Below are positions 54,102 to 62,584 of a stretch of DNA of 64,000 bases, piece after piece (position 1 is the first letter of the stretch; each line of letters begins with the position of its first letter). The notes beneath the pieces are model-generated. The model was not told where the DNA came from. It did no database searches and saw only the letters and a list, made by a program, of their open reading frames with translations. Source of the DNA: Aliarcobacter sp. (GTDB lineage: Bacteria > Campylobacterota > Campylobacteria > Campylobacterales > Arcobacteraceae); NCBI GenBank assembly GCA_028689025.1, contig JAQTXA010000017.1, forward strand, positions 1-64,000, written 5' to 3'. Made by a program: the position numbers and the translations under genes.

Positions 54102-54716
54102 TTATATATCTTCTTTATTTATTCTACATTTTTTTCTTTCTGAGCTATTTTGTAAGATAAAAAGAAACTTGTCTGAATATAATTTACCTTTTACTTCAAT
54201 AGTATAAGGTATTTTATATTTTTTACTGTAATTATCATCTTCACAAGTATATTGAGTATCAACTTTTATAATAGGTTTTATTTCTGTATAGTTTTCTTCA
54301 ATTTCATATTTTTTTTCATCAAAAATATTTGCATTAATATCAATTTCTCCTGTCTTTACAGTTACTTGCTCATTTGTAAGATTATCCAATTTAGATTCTT
54401 TATCTATATCTAAAACTTGTTGTTTTGTTTGAATGATATTACTATCCCTCTTTATTAAACTAAAGTCATAAAATAAAAACAAAAGAAAAAATGTAAGAAT
54501 TAAATTTATAATTATTAAAAAGACAATGCCATAGAGTAATTTTTCAACTAATCCATTTGAATATGATTCATTACTTTTATTTTGAATTTGATGTTCTAGT
54601 TCAGATAATTTATCTATTATATTTTCATTTCTTTCATATTCTGCTAATAAATTTTGTCTATTTAACTCATGAATTTGAGATAGAATATTTTGATATTTAT
54701 CTTGTTCCAATAACAT
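54102..54716 (-). CDS. Single-pass membrane protein of unknown function
   Basis: A 204-aa protein with a helical, charged N-terminal region (1-55), one transmembrane helix (about 62-87, VEKLLYGIVFLIIINLILTF), and a C-terminal acidic extracytoplasmic part with two Cys (TCED, KKCR). It overlaps the M23 peptidase gene by 20 bp and is the last of four co-oriented genes encoding envelope proteins. Family not recognised. Confidence 0.65.
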   Translation of the reverse strand: MLLEQDKYQNILSQIHELNRQNLLAEYERNENIIDKLSELEHQIQNKSNESYSNGLVEKLLYGIVFLIIINLILTFFLLFLFYDFSLIKRDSNIIQTKQQVLDIDKESKLDNLTNEQVTVKTGEIDINANIFDEKKYEIEENYTEIKPIIKVDTQYTCEDDNYSKKYKIPYTIEVKGKLYSDKFLFILQNSSERKKCRINKEDI

Positions 54717-55530
54717 TAATTTCCTTATTTAATATAATATTTTTGTTATTCATAATAGCATAAATTAAGTTTCCCCAATTAATAGAATCTTGTTTTTTAT
54801 TGAGAATTGTATTAAATGTTGTTGTATTCCAATATAAAAAATCTTGAGGATTAATATGTTTTCTTAAATATGTTATTTCATAATGTAAGTGTTGACCATT
54901 ACTATTACCTGTATTCCCTGATAAACCTATAAGGTCACCTTTTTTAATAATATCACCCTCTTTTACAAATATATCATCTAGATGTCCAAATAAAGTTTCA
55001 AAACCATAATTATGAGTAATCTTCACTACTTTTCCATAGCCACCCAGATCTTGATTTCTTACTTCTAATACTATTCCATCTGCAGTAGAATAAATTTTTG
55101 TTCCTACATTAGCTCGTAAATCTAATCCTGTATGTAGTTTATTTGTTTTAAAAATAGGATGAAATCTATATCCATATTTAGATGTAATGAAAAGTTTCCC
55201 CAATGGAGATGAACTTGGTATAGAAGATAGAATATACCTTTTGTCTTTTTCTGATAATTTAGTATCCAAATAAATATTATTTGAAGAAGATAAATCTAAT
55301 CCAATATTTAATAAATTTTGAAGATCAGCTAATTGTGTATTCAATTGTTCTATTTCATTAATTCTATTATTTATTTGAAGTTTATAAATATTATCTTTTG
55401 AATTTATATCATCGTTTAAATCTATGATATCTAAATTTAAATATATTATATATGAGAATAATATTGTAAGTACTATTAAGAAACTAATAATTAATCTTTT
55501 ATTTAAAATATTTTCAGTTTCTATTTTCAA
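54697..55530 (-). CDS. Membrane-anchored M23 (LytM-type) peptidase
   Basis: A 277-aa protein with one N-terminal helix (about 10-32), a coiled coil (about 40-75) and an M23 domain (about 120-235). The metal ligands are visible: His and Asp in LHTGLDLRA, and HLHYEI. LFGHLDDIFVKEGDIIKKGDLIGLSGNTG is typical. It either cleaves peptidoglycan cross-links or supports an envelope machine. It is 36 bp downstream of the lipoprotein gene. Confidence 0.88.
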   Translation of the reverse strand: MKIETENILNKRLIISFLIVLTILFSYIIYLNLDIIDLNDDINSKDNIYKLQINNRINEIEQLNTQLADLQNLLNIGLDLSSSNNIYLDTKLSEKDKRYILSSIPSSSPLGKLFITSKYGYRFHPIFKTNKLHTGLDLRANVGTKIYSTADGIVLEVRNQDLGGYGKVVKITHNYGFETLFGHLDDIFVKEGDIIKKGDLIGLSGNTGNSNGQHLHYEITYLRKHINPQDFLYWNTTTFNTILNKKQDSINWGNLIYAIMNNKNIILNKEINVIGTR

Positions 55531-55566
55531 TTTTAACTTTTCTTTAGAATAAAAGACTAATCATAT

Positions 55567-55980
55567 TTAATCTTCTATTTTATTTTCTTTTTTTAAATCA
55601 TCCATTGATACAATTAAATTTTTACCTGCAATCTTTCCATATTCATCACCAATTTTTGATGAATAAATTTTTTCAATTTTCATTTTATCAGCACTTAAAT
55701 AAAAAGAGTTCTTAAGTTTTGCATCATCAATAATTGTATTTCCCCCAAGCTTATAAGCGAATACTTCGATTTTAGACGGTATTATTCGATAATATGTATA
55801 GCTAATTTTTTTTATTTTCTTTTTAGCTATTTTTTTTACTTCTTCAACTGGTTCAGTTTTTGTTATAACTGGCTCAACTACTTCTTCAACTTTTATCTCT
55901 TCTTTTTCAACTGTATTATTAGCTACACACCCACTGTAAATTACAGTTAATATACTTAAAAGTACTAAATTCTTCTTCAT
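55567..55980 (-). CDS. Small lipoprotein
   Basis: A 137-aa protein with a lipobox YSGC at residues 15-18 (MKKNLVLLSILTVIYSGCVA), then a Glu/Lys/Val-rich linker (about 22-58) and a C-terminal domain (about 62-137) without known motifs. The repeated KxEEVxxP-like linker is suited to spanning peptidoglycan. It lies 3 bp downstream of the next envelope gene, so it is in the same operon. Confidence 0.75.
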   Translation of the reverse strand: MKKNLVLLSILTVIYSGCVANNTVEKEEIKVEEVVEPVITKTEPVEEVKKIAKKKIKKISYTYYRIIPSKIEVFAYKLGGNTIIDDAKLKNSFYLSADKMKIEKIYSSKIGDEYGKIAGKNLIVSMDDLKKENKIED

Positions 55981-55983
55981 TTA

Positions 55984-56865
55984 TTATTCCTTATCTTGTT
56001 GTTTTAATAATAATCTTTTTCTAATTTGTTTTTCTTCATCTTGAAACTTAACATAAACAGACGTGAGTTTATATATTTTAAAACCAAATAACATATCATT
56101 TTCATGATAAATTTTATCTCTAAATATTAATCCCTCACCTTCATATTTTAATTCATTTTTAAACTTTTCAATTTGATCTATTGAAGATAATATTATTTCA
56201 TTATTATCAGAAATGCTTTCTGTATCTATTAAAGTTTCCCCTACTTCTTCTTTAATTAAAGATATCTCTTCTTTAACTGTTTCTCTAATTTGTGGTAATT
56301 CTTCTTTTATCTTAATTGATTCTTCTATTTTTATTTCTTTAACCTTCTTTTCTTCTTGATTAGTTTTTTCAACTTTTTCAGTAGATAAAGGTAACGTGGT
56401 TTTCCCCTTATTATTACTACTATTTAGTAGAAAAATTACTAATAAAATAATTAAAGGTAATATATATAATGTATATTTTTTTATTTTTTTATTATCAATA
56501 ATTGAAGTTTTTATATTAAAAGAATCTTTATTAGTGTCTTTAATATTTTCTTTTTTTAAATCTTTTTCTTCCTCATTTATATAAGACTCTACCGTTTTAT
56601 GATTTATAACTTTTTCTTTAACATTAATTATTTCATAAATATTCAATAAATCTTCATTTTCATCTAGCTCATTTAATAATCTATTTATAACTTTGTTATC
56701 ACTACTAATGTATTCATTTTTTTTTATTTGATTTAAAATATTTATAAGTTCTTCTTCGTGATTTATCTCATATTTATTTAAAATATAATTTGCAGTCAAT
56801 TCATCTTTTTCATCATTTAATATTTCTTGATAAATTTTATTATAGTTTTCAAAATTCACTTTCAC
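55984..56865 (-). CDS. Single-pass membrane protein with cytoplasmic helical domain
   Basis: A 293-aa protein. The first 125 residues are acidic and helical, with a repeat-like feel (ILNDEKDELTANYILNKYEI). One helix lies at about 134-148 (LYILPLIILLVIFLL), followed by a Lys/Glu-rich linker and a small domain ending QIRKRLLLKQQ. The layout (cytoplasmic, one helix, long periplasmic linker) resembles structural components of envelope machines, but the family is unknown. It heads a four-gene minus-strand operon, divergent from the ParA-like gene. Confidence 0.65.
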   Translation of the reverse strand: MKVNFENYNKIYQEILNDEKDELTANYILNKYEINHEEELINILNQIKKNEYISSDNKVINRLLNELDENEDLLNIYEIINVKEKVINHKTVESYINEEEKDLKKENIKDTNKDSFNIKTSIIDNKKIKKYTLYILPLIILLVIFLLNSSNNKGKTTLPLSTEKVEKTNQEEKKVKEIKIEESIKIKEELPQIRETVKEEISLIKEEVGETLIDTESISDNNEIILSSIDQIEKFKNELKYEGEGLIFRDKIYHENDMLFGFKIYKLTSVYVKFQDEEKQIRKRLLLKQQDKE

Positions 56866-56892
56866 TAATCCTTGAGATTTTTTATATAATTA

Positions 56893-56956
56893 AATAATTG
56901 ATGTAATTATTACAAAATAATTATTAAAGTTAGTTTAAAATTAACTAGAGTATAAT
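56893..56956 (+). promoter_or_regulatory. Repeat-rich divergent promoter of the ParA-like gene
   Basis: AATAATT/AATTATT form 7-bp inverted arms (56893-56899 and 56905-56911), and the 9-bp direct repeat TAATTATTA occurs at 56904-56912 and 56918-56926. A perfect TATAAT lies at 56951-56956, 26 bp before the gene. Repeats next to a ParA-type gene could be operator or partition-like sites, though low-complexity AT-rich DNA can produce such matches by chance. Confidence 0.4.
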
Positions 56957-56982
56957 CCCCGACAAAATTAAATAATTTAGGT

Positions 56983-57681
56983 ATGTCTATGAATTTTTTC
57001 ATGTTAAATAAAAAGCTTTTTAAAACTCTTGAAGGTAAATTTATTATTTTTGGAGCAGGTTATAAAGGAGGTATTGGTAAATCTGTAATATCATTAGGAC
57101 TGGCAAAAGAGTTTAATATCCCATATATTACAAATGATCAAGGTTCAGCTATTTCTGGTAATATTGAGTTTTATAAACACACATATTTAACTTATGATTT
57201 TATATCTGATGAAAAATTAGAAGAATCAAAAATAGTTATTATTGACTTAGCTGGCTGTTTTTTTATTGATAAAACAATATTAAAGTTGATAAAAGAATCT
57301 AACCTAATAATACTACCAACAGGAGAGAATCCTTACTTAGATCATACAGGATGTTTGATTACAGCGGATAACTTATACAATTTAAATAAAAATATTATGT
57401 TTGTTACAACAGGAATAGAAAATGATAAATTAAAAGATACTATGTTCTCTTTTAATAAAATAAAATTAATGTATCCTAATTTTGAGAAATTGAAGCTATT
57501 TGGCTTAAGTAAGTGTAATGAAATTATTAATGATTCACTATTAAAAAAAAGAAGTTATTTAAGAACTTATCTATCATTATCTGAAGAGAAAAAAGATGAA
57601 TTTAAACCATTTATAAAAGATTGGGCAAGAATTGTGAAAGAGGTGAAATTAGCACTAGAAGAACATCAAATTAAAATTTGA
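56983..57681 (+). CDS. ParA/MinD-like P-loop ATPase
   Basis: A 232-aa protein with the deviant Walker A KGGIGKS at 28-34, preceded by FIIFGAGY, and a Walker B-like VIIDLAGCF near 84-92. It is short and lacks an obvious DNA-binding domain or partner ParB gene. Proteins of this kind position cell-envelope or cytoplasmic machines. The gene is the only plus-strand gene in this island and converges on the KAP-type gene, sharing a terminator. Confidence 0.78.
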   Translation: MSMNFFMLNKKLFKTLEGKFIIFGAGYKGGIGKSVISLGLAKEFNIPYITNDQGSAISGNIEFYKHTYLTYDFISDEKLEESKIVIIDLAGCFFIDKTILKLIKESNLIILPTGENPYLDHTGCLITADNLYNLNKNIMFVTTGIENDKLKDTMFSFNKIKLMYPNFEKLKLFGLSKCNEIINDSLLKKRSYLRTYLSLSEEKKDEFKPFIKDWARIVKEVKLALEEHQIKI

Positions 57682-57688
57682 TGTTCTT
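57659..57688. terminator. 30-bp palindrome shared by convergent stop regions
   Basis: AAGAACATCAAATT (57659-57672) and AATTTGATGTTCTT (57675-57688) are perfect 14-bp arms with a 2-nt centre, followed by a T-run. The stem overlaps the last codons of both the ParA-like gene and the KAP-FGE gene, so each C-terminus is constrained by the hairpin. Confidence 0.8.
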
Positions 57689-59768
57689 TTTTTATTCTTA
57701 TACAATAAAATCCAATATCATAATGTTGATATGATGGATTGTTATAAAAAGTAATATTATCTCCATAGACTTTAAAATAAGATGTATCTGAAAAATTCCA
57801 TGAACCGCCTTTTAGATAGTTAAATTCATTTCCTTCGAGTGATGATGTCCAAACCCAAACATTACCTACTAAATCACTAACCCCAAATTTTGAATTACCT
57901 TGTGGGAACATACCTATTTCAGATGTTTTGTTTAATTGGGTAATACCATTATTACAGTAATTTGGATTCCAGTTATTTCCCCAAGGATAAACTCTATTCT
58001 CTTTTCCTGCTTTTCCTACATATTCCCATTGCTCTTTTGTAGGCATTTGATAATCATATACTTCATCTAAATCAGATAAATATTTACAAAATGCCTCTGC
58101 CTCATAATATGTAATATATACTATAGGTTGCAAATCACTGATAAAGTTTTCTTTTATTAACTCTTCTTTATATTTTTTCTTAAAGAACTCTGCTTCTTTT
58201 TCAACCATTTTGTCATATTTTTCATTTAATGAAGAAATCTTATTTTTCATCAACCATACATTTGCAGCAATATTATTCCAATATTTTGAGTTATTGTAAC
58301 CGCCAGATAATATGAACTCTTCAAACCACTTGTTTGTAATAACATATTTACTCATTTCAAAATCTTGATTAGGTATTTTTATGAACTCTTTTGGATTTAT
58401 TACAGTTTCTTCTTCCGTAAGAATTGCATTATCAAGAAAATCTGTCTTATACCTAGGCATTGAGTCTATTTGAATATTTTCAATTATTTCATTGCTTAAT
58501 TTAAGGAATTCATATGTACTTACTCTATGCATTTTATTTTCTAACCAGTATTTCCCCTGCTCTGTATTAAATATCATTTTTAGAACATGGAAATTATTTT
58601 CTACTATATTTAACATAGATTTTTTATCACTACTCAATATATTGATATTTAAAGATAATGACTCTTTATCTAAATTTTCATTTTGTAATGAAGCAATCAA
58701 ATATTTTATAAAAGTATCATTTTTTATTAAAATATTATGAAAATCCCTAAACAATTCATCTAGCGTACAAGAAATTGCAAACAATGATAGAATATTTTCT
58801 TTTTCTATTTGTGTATTAGGATTAAGTTTATCATATATTTTACTACAAACTTTAATCCTATTTATTAATCTTATAATTAATCTTGGAGTTAAAATATTTA
58901 GTGCTGATATAGAATAAATTACATTCTTAATGCTATTTTCTAAAATTAAATTTGAATTATTTTTTGAATATAAATTATCTAACAAATCTTCTATTTTACC
59001 TTTAAATGACGGTAAATTAAAAGGTAACTGTACAAGTTTATCAAGGTATTCTTTACTATTTTTGATATTTGATTCTAATCGTTCTTCTAGTATACTTCTA
59101 TCTGCTGCAAATACAAAAGAAAAACCTTTTAAATCAAAAATTAAATTTACACTTTCTAAAATTCTGATACTATTTTTAGGTTTACATTTATCCAAATTAT
59201 CAAGATATATTATAATTTTATAGTTTTCTTTTGATAATAATTTTTCTAAACCTTTTAGAAGTGCATAAATCTCAAAATAAGTACTTTGATTTACAATATG
59301 TTTTTCTATGTCTTTATCGATAATATTTTCATTATTTAAATCTAAAGTAGCTATTTTAGCTTCATTAGTTATATTTGCAACGGCATTTTTAATATATTTG
59401 ATGTATTCTAAAATACTCAATATTACATCTTCATCGTATTCAAATCTAATTTTTTTGATGTTTTTTTCAACTATATTTAATAATCCTAAAATAGGATTAT
59501 CATCATTTTCAAACTTCCATGCATCATAAAATACATTTATAGTATTATTTTTATTTAGTGAAATTTCATTCATCAAAAATTTTAGTAAGGATGTTTTCCC
59601 TTTTCCCCATTCTCCATAAATAGCAACTGTAAATGGTGATGGTGTTTCTAAAATAGCTTCTGCTAAAACTTGTGCATATGTATCAAAATCTAAACTATCA
59701 TGTTTTATTTGATCGATTGCTTCATCATTAATTAAATTTAAATCATTATTTATTATGTTTGTTGACAT
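57666..59768 (-). CDS. KAP-family P-loop NTPase fused to a formylglycine-generating-enzyme-like domain
   Basis: A 700-aa protein. The N-terminal KAP NTPase has Walker A GEWGKGKTS (52-60), VFYDAWKFEN (79-88), Walker B IIYLDNLDKC (186-195) and FVFAADRSILEER (218-230). Residues about 440-697 are an FGE-sulfatase/C-type-lectin-like domain: MPTKEQWEYVGKAG, YPWGNNWNPNYCNNG, VSDLVGNVWVWTSS and LKGGSWNF. The fold is used both for enzymes and for ligand-binding modules; the sulfatase-activating cysteine pair is not evident, so binding is more likely. No transmembrane pair interrupts the KAP domain. KAP proteins appear in phage defence and membrane-associated systems; this fusion's role is unknown. Confidence 0.8.
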   Translation of the reverse strand: MSTNIINNDLNLINDEAIDQIKHDSLDFDTYAQVLAEAILETPSPFTVAIYGEWGKGKTSLLKFLMNEISLNKNNTINVFYDAWKFENDDNPILGLLNIVEKNIKKIRFEYDEDVILSILEYIKYIKNAVANITNEAKIATLDLNNENIIDKDIEKHIVNQSTYFEIYALLKGLEKLLSKENYKIIIYLDNLDKCKPKNSIRILESVNLIFDLKGFSFVFAADRSILEERLESNIKNSKEYLDKLVQLPFNLPSFKGKIEDLLDNLYSKNNSNLILENSIKNVIYSISALNILTPRLIIRLINRIKVCSKIYDKLNPNTQIEKENILSLFAISCTLDELFRDFHNILIKNDTFIKYLIASLQNENLDKESLSLNINILSSDKKSMLNIVENNFHVLKMIFNTEQGKYWLENKMHRVSTYEFLKLSNEIIENIQIDSMPRYKTDFLDNAILTEEETVINPKEFIKIPNQDFEMSKYVITNKWFEEFILSGGYNNSKYWNNIAANVWLMKNKISSLNEKYDKMVEKEAEFFKKKYKEELIKENFISDLQPIVYITYYEAEAFCKYLSDLDEVYDYQMPTKEQWEYVGKAGKENRVYPWGNNWNPNYCNNGITQLNKTSEIGMFPQGNSKFGVSDLVGNVWVWTSSLEGNEFNYLKGGSWNFSDTSYFKVYGDNITFYNNPSYQHYDIGFYCIRIKKEHQILI

Positions 59769-59835
59769 ATAGTAACCTTATAAAAAAGTTAGCAACTATA
59801 TCTAAAATTATTTAAAAAGTTATTTAATTTTTAAT

Positions 59836-59964
59836 TTAGATATAAATTAATTCTATTCCATATCTATTGTTACACATTAAAGAATCTTCATTTATATCAA
59901 AATCTAGATTGTTATTTTGAGTATTACAGTTATCTTTCAAAGTTGCTGTATAATTTATATCCTT
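59836..59964 (-). pseudogene. C-terminal coding remnant downstream of the SH3 cassette
   Basis: An open stretch of about 43 codons without a start reads DINYTATLKDNCNTQNNN, then LDFDINEDSLMCNNRYGIEL and a stop. The mixed composition with Cys, Asn and Asp looks protein-like rather than random AT-rich sequence. It lies where the next cassette's partner gene would be expected. I read it as the end of a degraded or displaced gene; it could also be chance. Confidence 0.3.
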
Positions 59965-60014
59965 TCAAAAAAGATATTTGGAGTTTGAGAAGTACAAACA
60001 TGTTTTTTCTATTT

Positions 60015-60332
60015 CTACGCAACTGCACTTTTAGCTATCCAAGCTTTTATATCTTTTTTACCTTTATACAAAATATACAACCAATCATCTTTTTCTTCTA
60101 TTATTTCTACTTTATTACCTTTTACTAGATACATTTTTATTTTTATTTGTGCTTCTAGGTTCTCAAATATTGATACATGATCTCTTGAGCTTTGTGCATC
60201 TAATATTGTTGCCCAATTAAAACTTTGAGGTAGTCTTTTATCCCCTATTTGTGCAGTTTGTACAAATGTTTTAAAATCTTCATTTGCAAATACTTCTAGA
60301 TGTAGGCAGTTAACATTTGGAGATTTTGACAT
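60015..60332 (-). CDS. Short protein: constant effector N-terminal domain plus SH3
   Basis: A 105-aa protein. Residues 1-61 (MSKSPNVNCLHLEVFANE through FENLEA) are nearly identical to the start of the 442-aa hydrolase at 61256-62584. The rest (MYLVKGNKVEIIEEKDDWLYILY, WIAKSAVA) is a small bacterial SH3 domain, a cell-wall-binding module. It looks like one member of a family with a shared N-terminus and exchangeable C-termini, perhaps reduced to a binding domain after loss of a catalytic part. Confidence 0.7.
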   Translation of the reverse strand: MSKSPNVNCLHLEVFANEDFKTFVQTAQIGDKRLPQSFNWATILDAQSSRDHVSIFENLEAQIKIKMYLVKGNKVEIIEEKDDWLYILYKGKKDIKAWIAKSAVA

Positions 60333-60602
60333 ATTTTAAGTATGGAAATTTTAGAGTTATTTAAACTCTAAAACTCTTTTTGGGATTTTTACTTCTTTAT
60401 TATCTTCTTTCATAAGATTTATATATTTTTCATAGTTTTCTTTTGCTTTTTCTTTATTCCCTAATCCATCATAAGCATCTGCAAGATTTAAGTATGCAAC
60501 TGTTCTATTTGGAAATTTCTCTAATATCTTTTCTAAAAGAAATATTGCTTCATCATTTGCGTTTGCTTGTTGGAGATAGTAGGCTATATCGTTATATTTT
60601 TG
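60150..60602 (-). repeat. 453-bp direct repeat, copy A
   Basis: This is the same sequence, with scattered substitutions and no indel seen, as 62402-62854 (offset 2252 bp throughout). It covers the last about 82 codons of the TPR gene at 60357-61244, the short gap with its hairpin, and the first about 60 codons of the SH3 protein gene. Confidence 0.85.
60349..60373. terminator. 10-bp hairpin at the cassette joint, copy A
   Basis: TTTTAGAGTT (60349-60358) and AACTCTAAAA (60364-60373) flank a 5-nt loop and cover the stop of the TPR gene. An identical element lies at 62601-62625. It probably ends or attenuates the transcript between partner genes. Confidence 0.5.
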
Positions 60603-61244
60603 CACTGTCTTTTGATTTAGTTCTTCATTTTCAAAAATAATATTAAAATCTGTGGTGAGTATAGTATTTGACTTCTTATTTTGTATAGCATTTAAAAGTT
60701 CTTCTATAGTTTTAGGAATAATTAATTTTACTTGAACAAAATTTTTATCATTTTCATTTAAATATTCATCAGAAAAATTTTCTTTTTTAAAATCATATAA
60801 TGTTGGAATATTTTTTATTGGTTTAAAAATATAACTATCTTGAAGAATTCCATCTTGATTTGAGTCTTCTCGTGTAATTTTTATTAATTTTAAATTTTTA
60901 AAATTAAAATAAAATACTATATCTCGTTGTACTCTATCCACATAATTAGAAAAACAACTAATCATATAATAATTACCTTTTGGAAATATAGATTGAAACC
61001 ATATAATATTAGTTGTTTTACAAAAATAGACCTTTTCATCAAAAGTTTTTTTGTAATCTTCATTCTGCTCTTTTTTAAAAATAAGTATTTGATTTTTTTT
61101 ATCTAGTAGATCAACAATAAGTATTTGATCTTTTACATCTTTTATAATTTGACTTTGTAAACTTTTATCATTAATATAATTATTTAACTCATCATTCCCA
61201 AAAACTATACTTACTAAAAGTAGTACATAAAATACATATTTCAT
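60357..61244 (-). CDS. Exported TPR protein, putative partner/immunity protein
   Basis: A 295-aa protein with a signal peptide (MKYVFYVLLLVSIVFG). Residues about 17-210 are unique to this copy (YYMISCFSNYVDRVQRDIVFYF and others). Residues about 212-295 (KYNDIAYYLQQANANDEAIFLLEKILEKFPNRTVAYLNLADAYDGLG) are TPR-like and almost identical to the TPR protein at 62609-63460. It starts 11 bp after the hydrolase gene's stop. A periplasmic location and pairing with a cell-wall hydrolase suit an immunity protein (inference). Confidence 0.72.
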   Translation of the reverse strand: MKYVFYVLLLVSIVFGNDELNNYINDKSLQSQIIKDVKDQILIVDLLDKKNQILIFKKEQNEDYKKTFDEKVYFCKTTNIIWFQSIFPKGNYYMISCFSNYVDRVQRDIVFYFNFKNLKLIKITREDSNQDGILQDSYIFKPIKNIPTLYDFKKENFSDEYLNENDKNFVQVKLIIPKTIEELLNAIQNKKSNTILTTDFNIIFENEELNQKTVQKYNDIAYYLQQANANDEAIFLLEKILEKFPNRTVAYLNLADAYDGLGNKEKAKENYEKYINLMKEDNKEVKIPKRVLEFK

Positions 61245-61255
61245 TTCTAAAATCC

Positions 61256-62584
61256 TTAATTGTTTAAAATATTTTTGATTAAATCAAAGTGTTGTTTTCT
61301 ACCTTCTCTCGAGCCAGTATTATAATTTACAATATCCGTTATATAATCAACTTTTCTTCTATCCCATTCCGCATTATCTGCTTTTCTATTTAGATTGTTC
61401 ATTGTCCAATATGCCATTGATGAAAGCATTGCTCCTTCAATTGTTAATATTGATTCAGGATTTACAATAATATCTATAATAGAATTTGATATTTTAGATT
61501 TTATTTCTTCATTTACATTTTCATAATTTGTTCTTCCTGTTAGTTGAATAAATCCTTTTCCTCTAAAATTCCATCCATCACCACTTTCAATACTACCATT
61601 TCCCAAATCACTTCTATTCCCATATGCTCTATTTGCAATGGCTTCTTGTTTTGCACTTTGTCCAATTGCTTTTATAGAACCATATTTATCTGCTTCGGAT
61701 GGATTATCCCAAAAGTATGAAAAGGAAGCACCTTTTTTTCTTCTTCCATCATCGTCAGTAATCGTGATACTTTTATGTGTTTTTAACCTTTTAGATGAAT
61801 AATTCAAATTTTCATTTTTGAAATTTATTTGTTCCCCAACCTCTTCCTTAACCTGTGCAAAGAAATGTGCCACTCTTAAAGGTGTGTTTATTTCAAAAAC
61901 TTGACAATATTTATTAAATACTTCAAGAACTTCTATTTTTTTATTTTCTGGTGCTGTTGGAAATATTTGAGTAAATTTATCCATTGTTAAACACCTGCAA
62001 AAAAACTCATTAACCAAGCCAATAGGATTAATAACATAAACCATATCACTTTGAGGAAAATCAGAAATAGATTTGCATTCACTAAAAAAACTCAAATTTT
62101 CTATTCTTTTTTTCTCTTTTTTTAGCATTTCTATATATTTATCTTTATTCTCAAACTCTGAGTTATCTATATTATCCACTATATTTTGTAATACATCTAC
62201 CATATTTTGTGTTTTATCCCATTCACTAGAGTGTTTTACTACATATTTATTTGTTATCTCTTTTATATTTGGATTTTTTGTTGCTTCTTCTAGTTCATGT
62301 ACTTCTAGTATTCCATCTCCGTTATCTTGAGTACCTTTATCTATTAAATCAAACAACTTTCTAAACACTTCATTCATTCTTAAATTTTCTTTTTTAAACA
62401 CTGCTTCTAGATTCTCAAATATTGACACATAATCTCTTGAGCTTTGTGCATCTAACATTGTTGCCCAATCAAAGCTTTGTGCTAGTCTTTTATCCCCTCT
62501 TTGTGCAGTTTGTACAAATGTTTTAAATTGTTCACTTGCAAATACTTCTAGATGTAGGCAGTTAACATTTGGAGATTTTGACAT
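61256..62584 (-). CDS. GH19-like cell-wall hydrolase with shared N-terminal domain (putative effector)
   Basis: A 442-aa protein. Residues 1-61 are the constant N-terminal domain shared with 60015-60332; there is no signal peptide. Residues 82-125 hold an EF-hand-like segment (DNGDGILEVHELEEA) followed by VVKHSSEW, a pairing I associate with type VI-type wall-hydrolase effectors. From about 240 it is GH19 chitinase/lysozyme-like: RVAHFFAQVKEEVGEQ with the candidate catalytic Glu, YGNRSDLGNG, and WNFRGKGFIQLTGRTNY. No export signal suggests delivery by a secretion machine encoded elsewhere, or phage-like lysis. Confidence 0.78.
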   Translation of the reverse strand: MSKSPNVNCLHLEVFASEQFKTFVQTAQRGDKRLAQSFDWATMLDAQSSRDYVSIFENLEAVFKKENLRMNEVFRKLFDLIDKGTQDNGDGILEVHELEEATKNPNIKEITNKYVVKHSSEWDKTQNMVDVLQNIVDNIDNSEFENKDKYIEMLKKEKKRIENLSFFSECKSISDFPQSDMVYVINPIGLVNEFFCRCLTMDKFTQIFPTAPENKKIEVLEVFNKYCQVFEINTPLRVAHFFAQVKEEVGEQINFKNENLNYSSKRLKTHKSITITDDDGRRKKGASFSYFWDNPSEADKYGSIKAIGQSAKQEAIANRAYGNRSDLGNGSIESGDGWNFRGKGFIQLTGRTNYENVNEEIKSKISNSIIDIIVNPESILTIEGAMLSSMAYWTMNNLNRKADNAEWDRRKVDYITDIVNYNTGSREGRKQHFDLIKNILNN

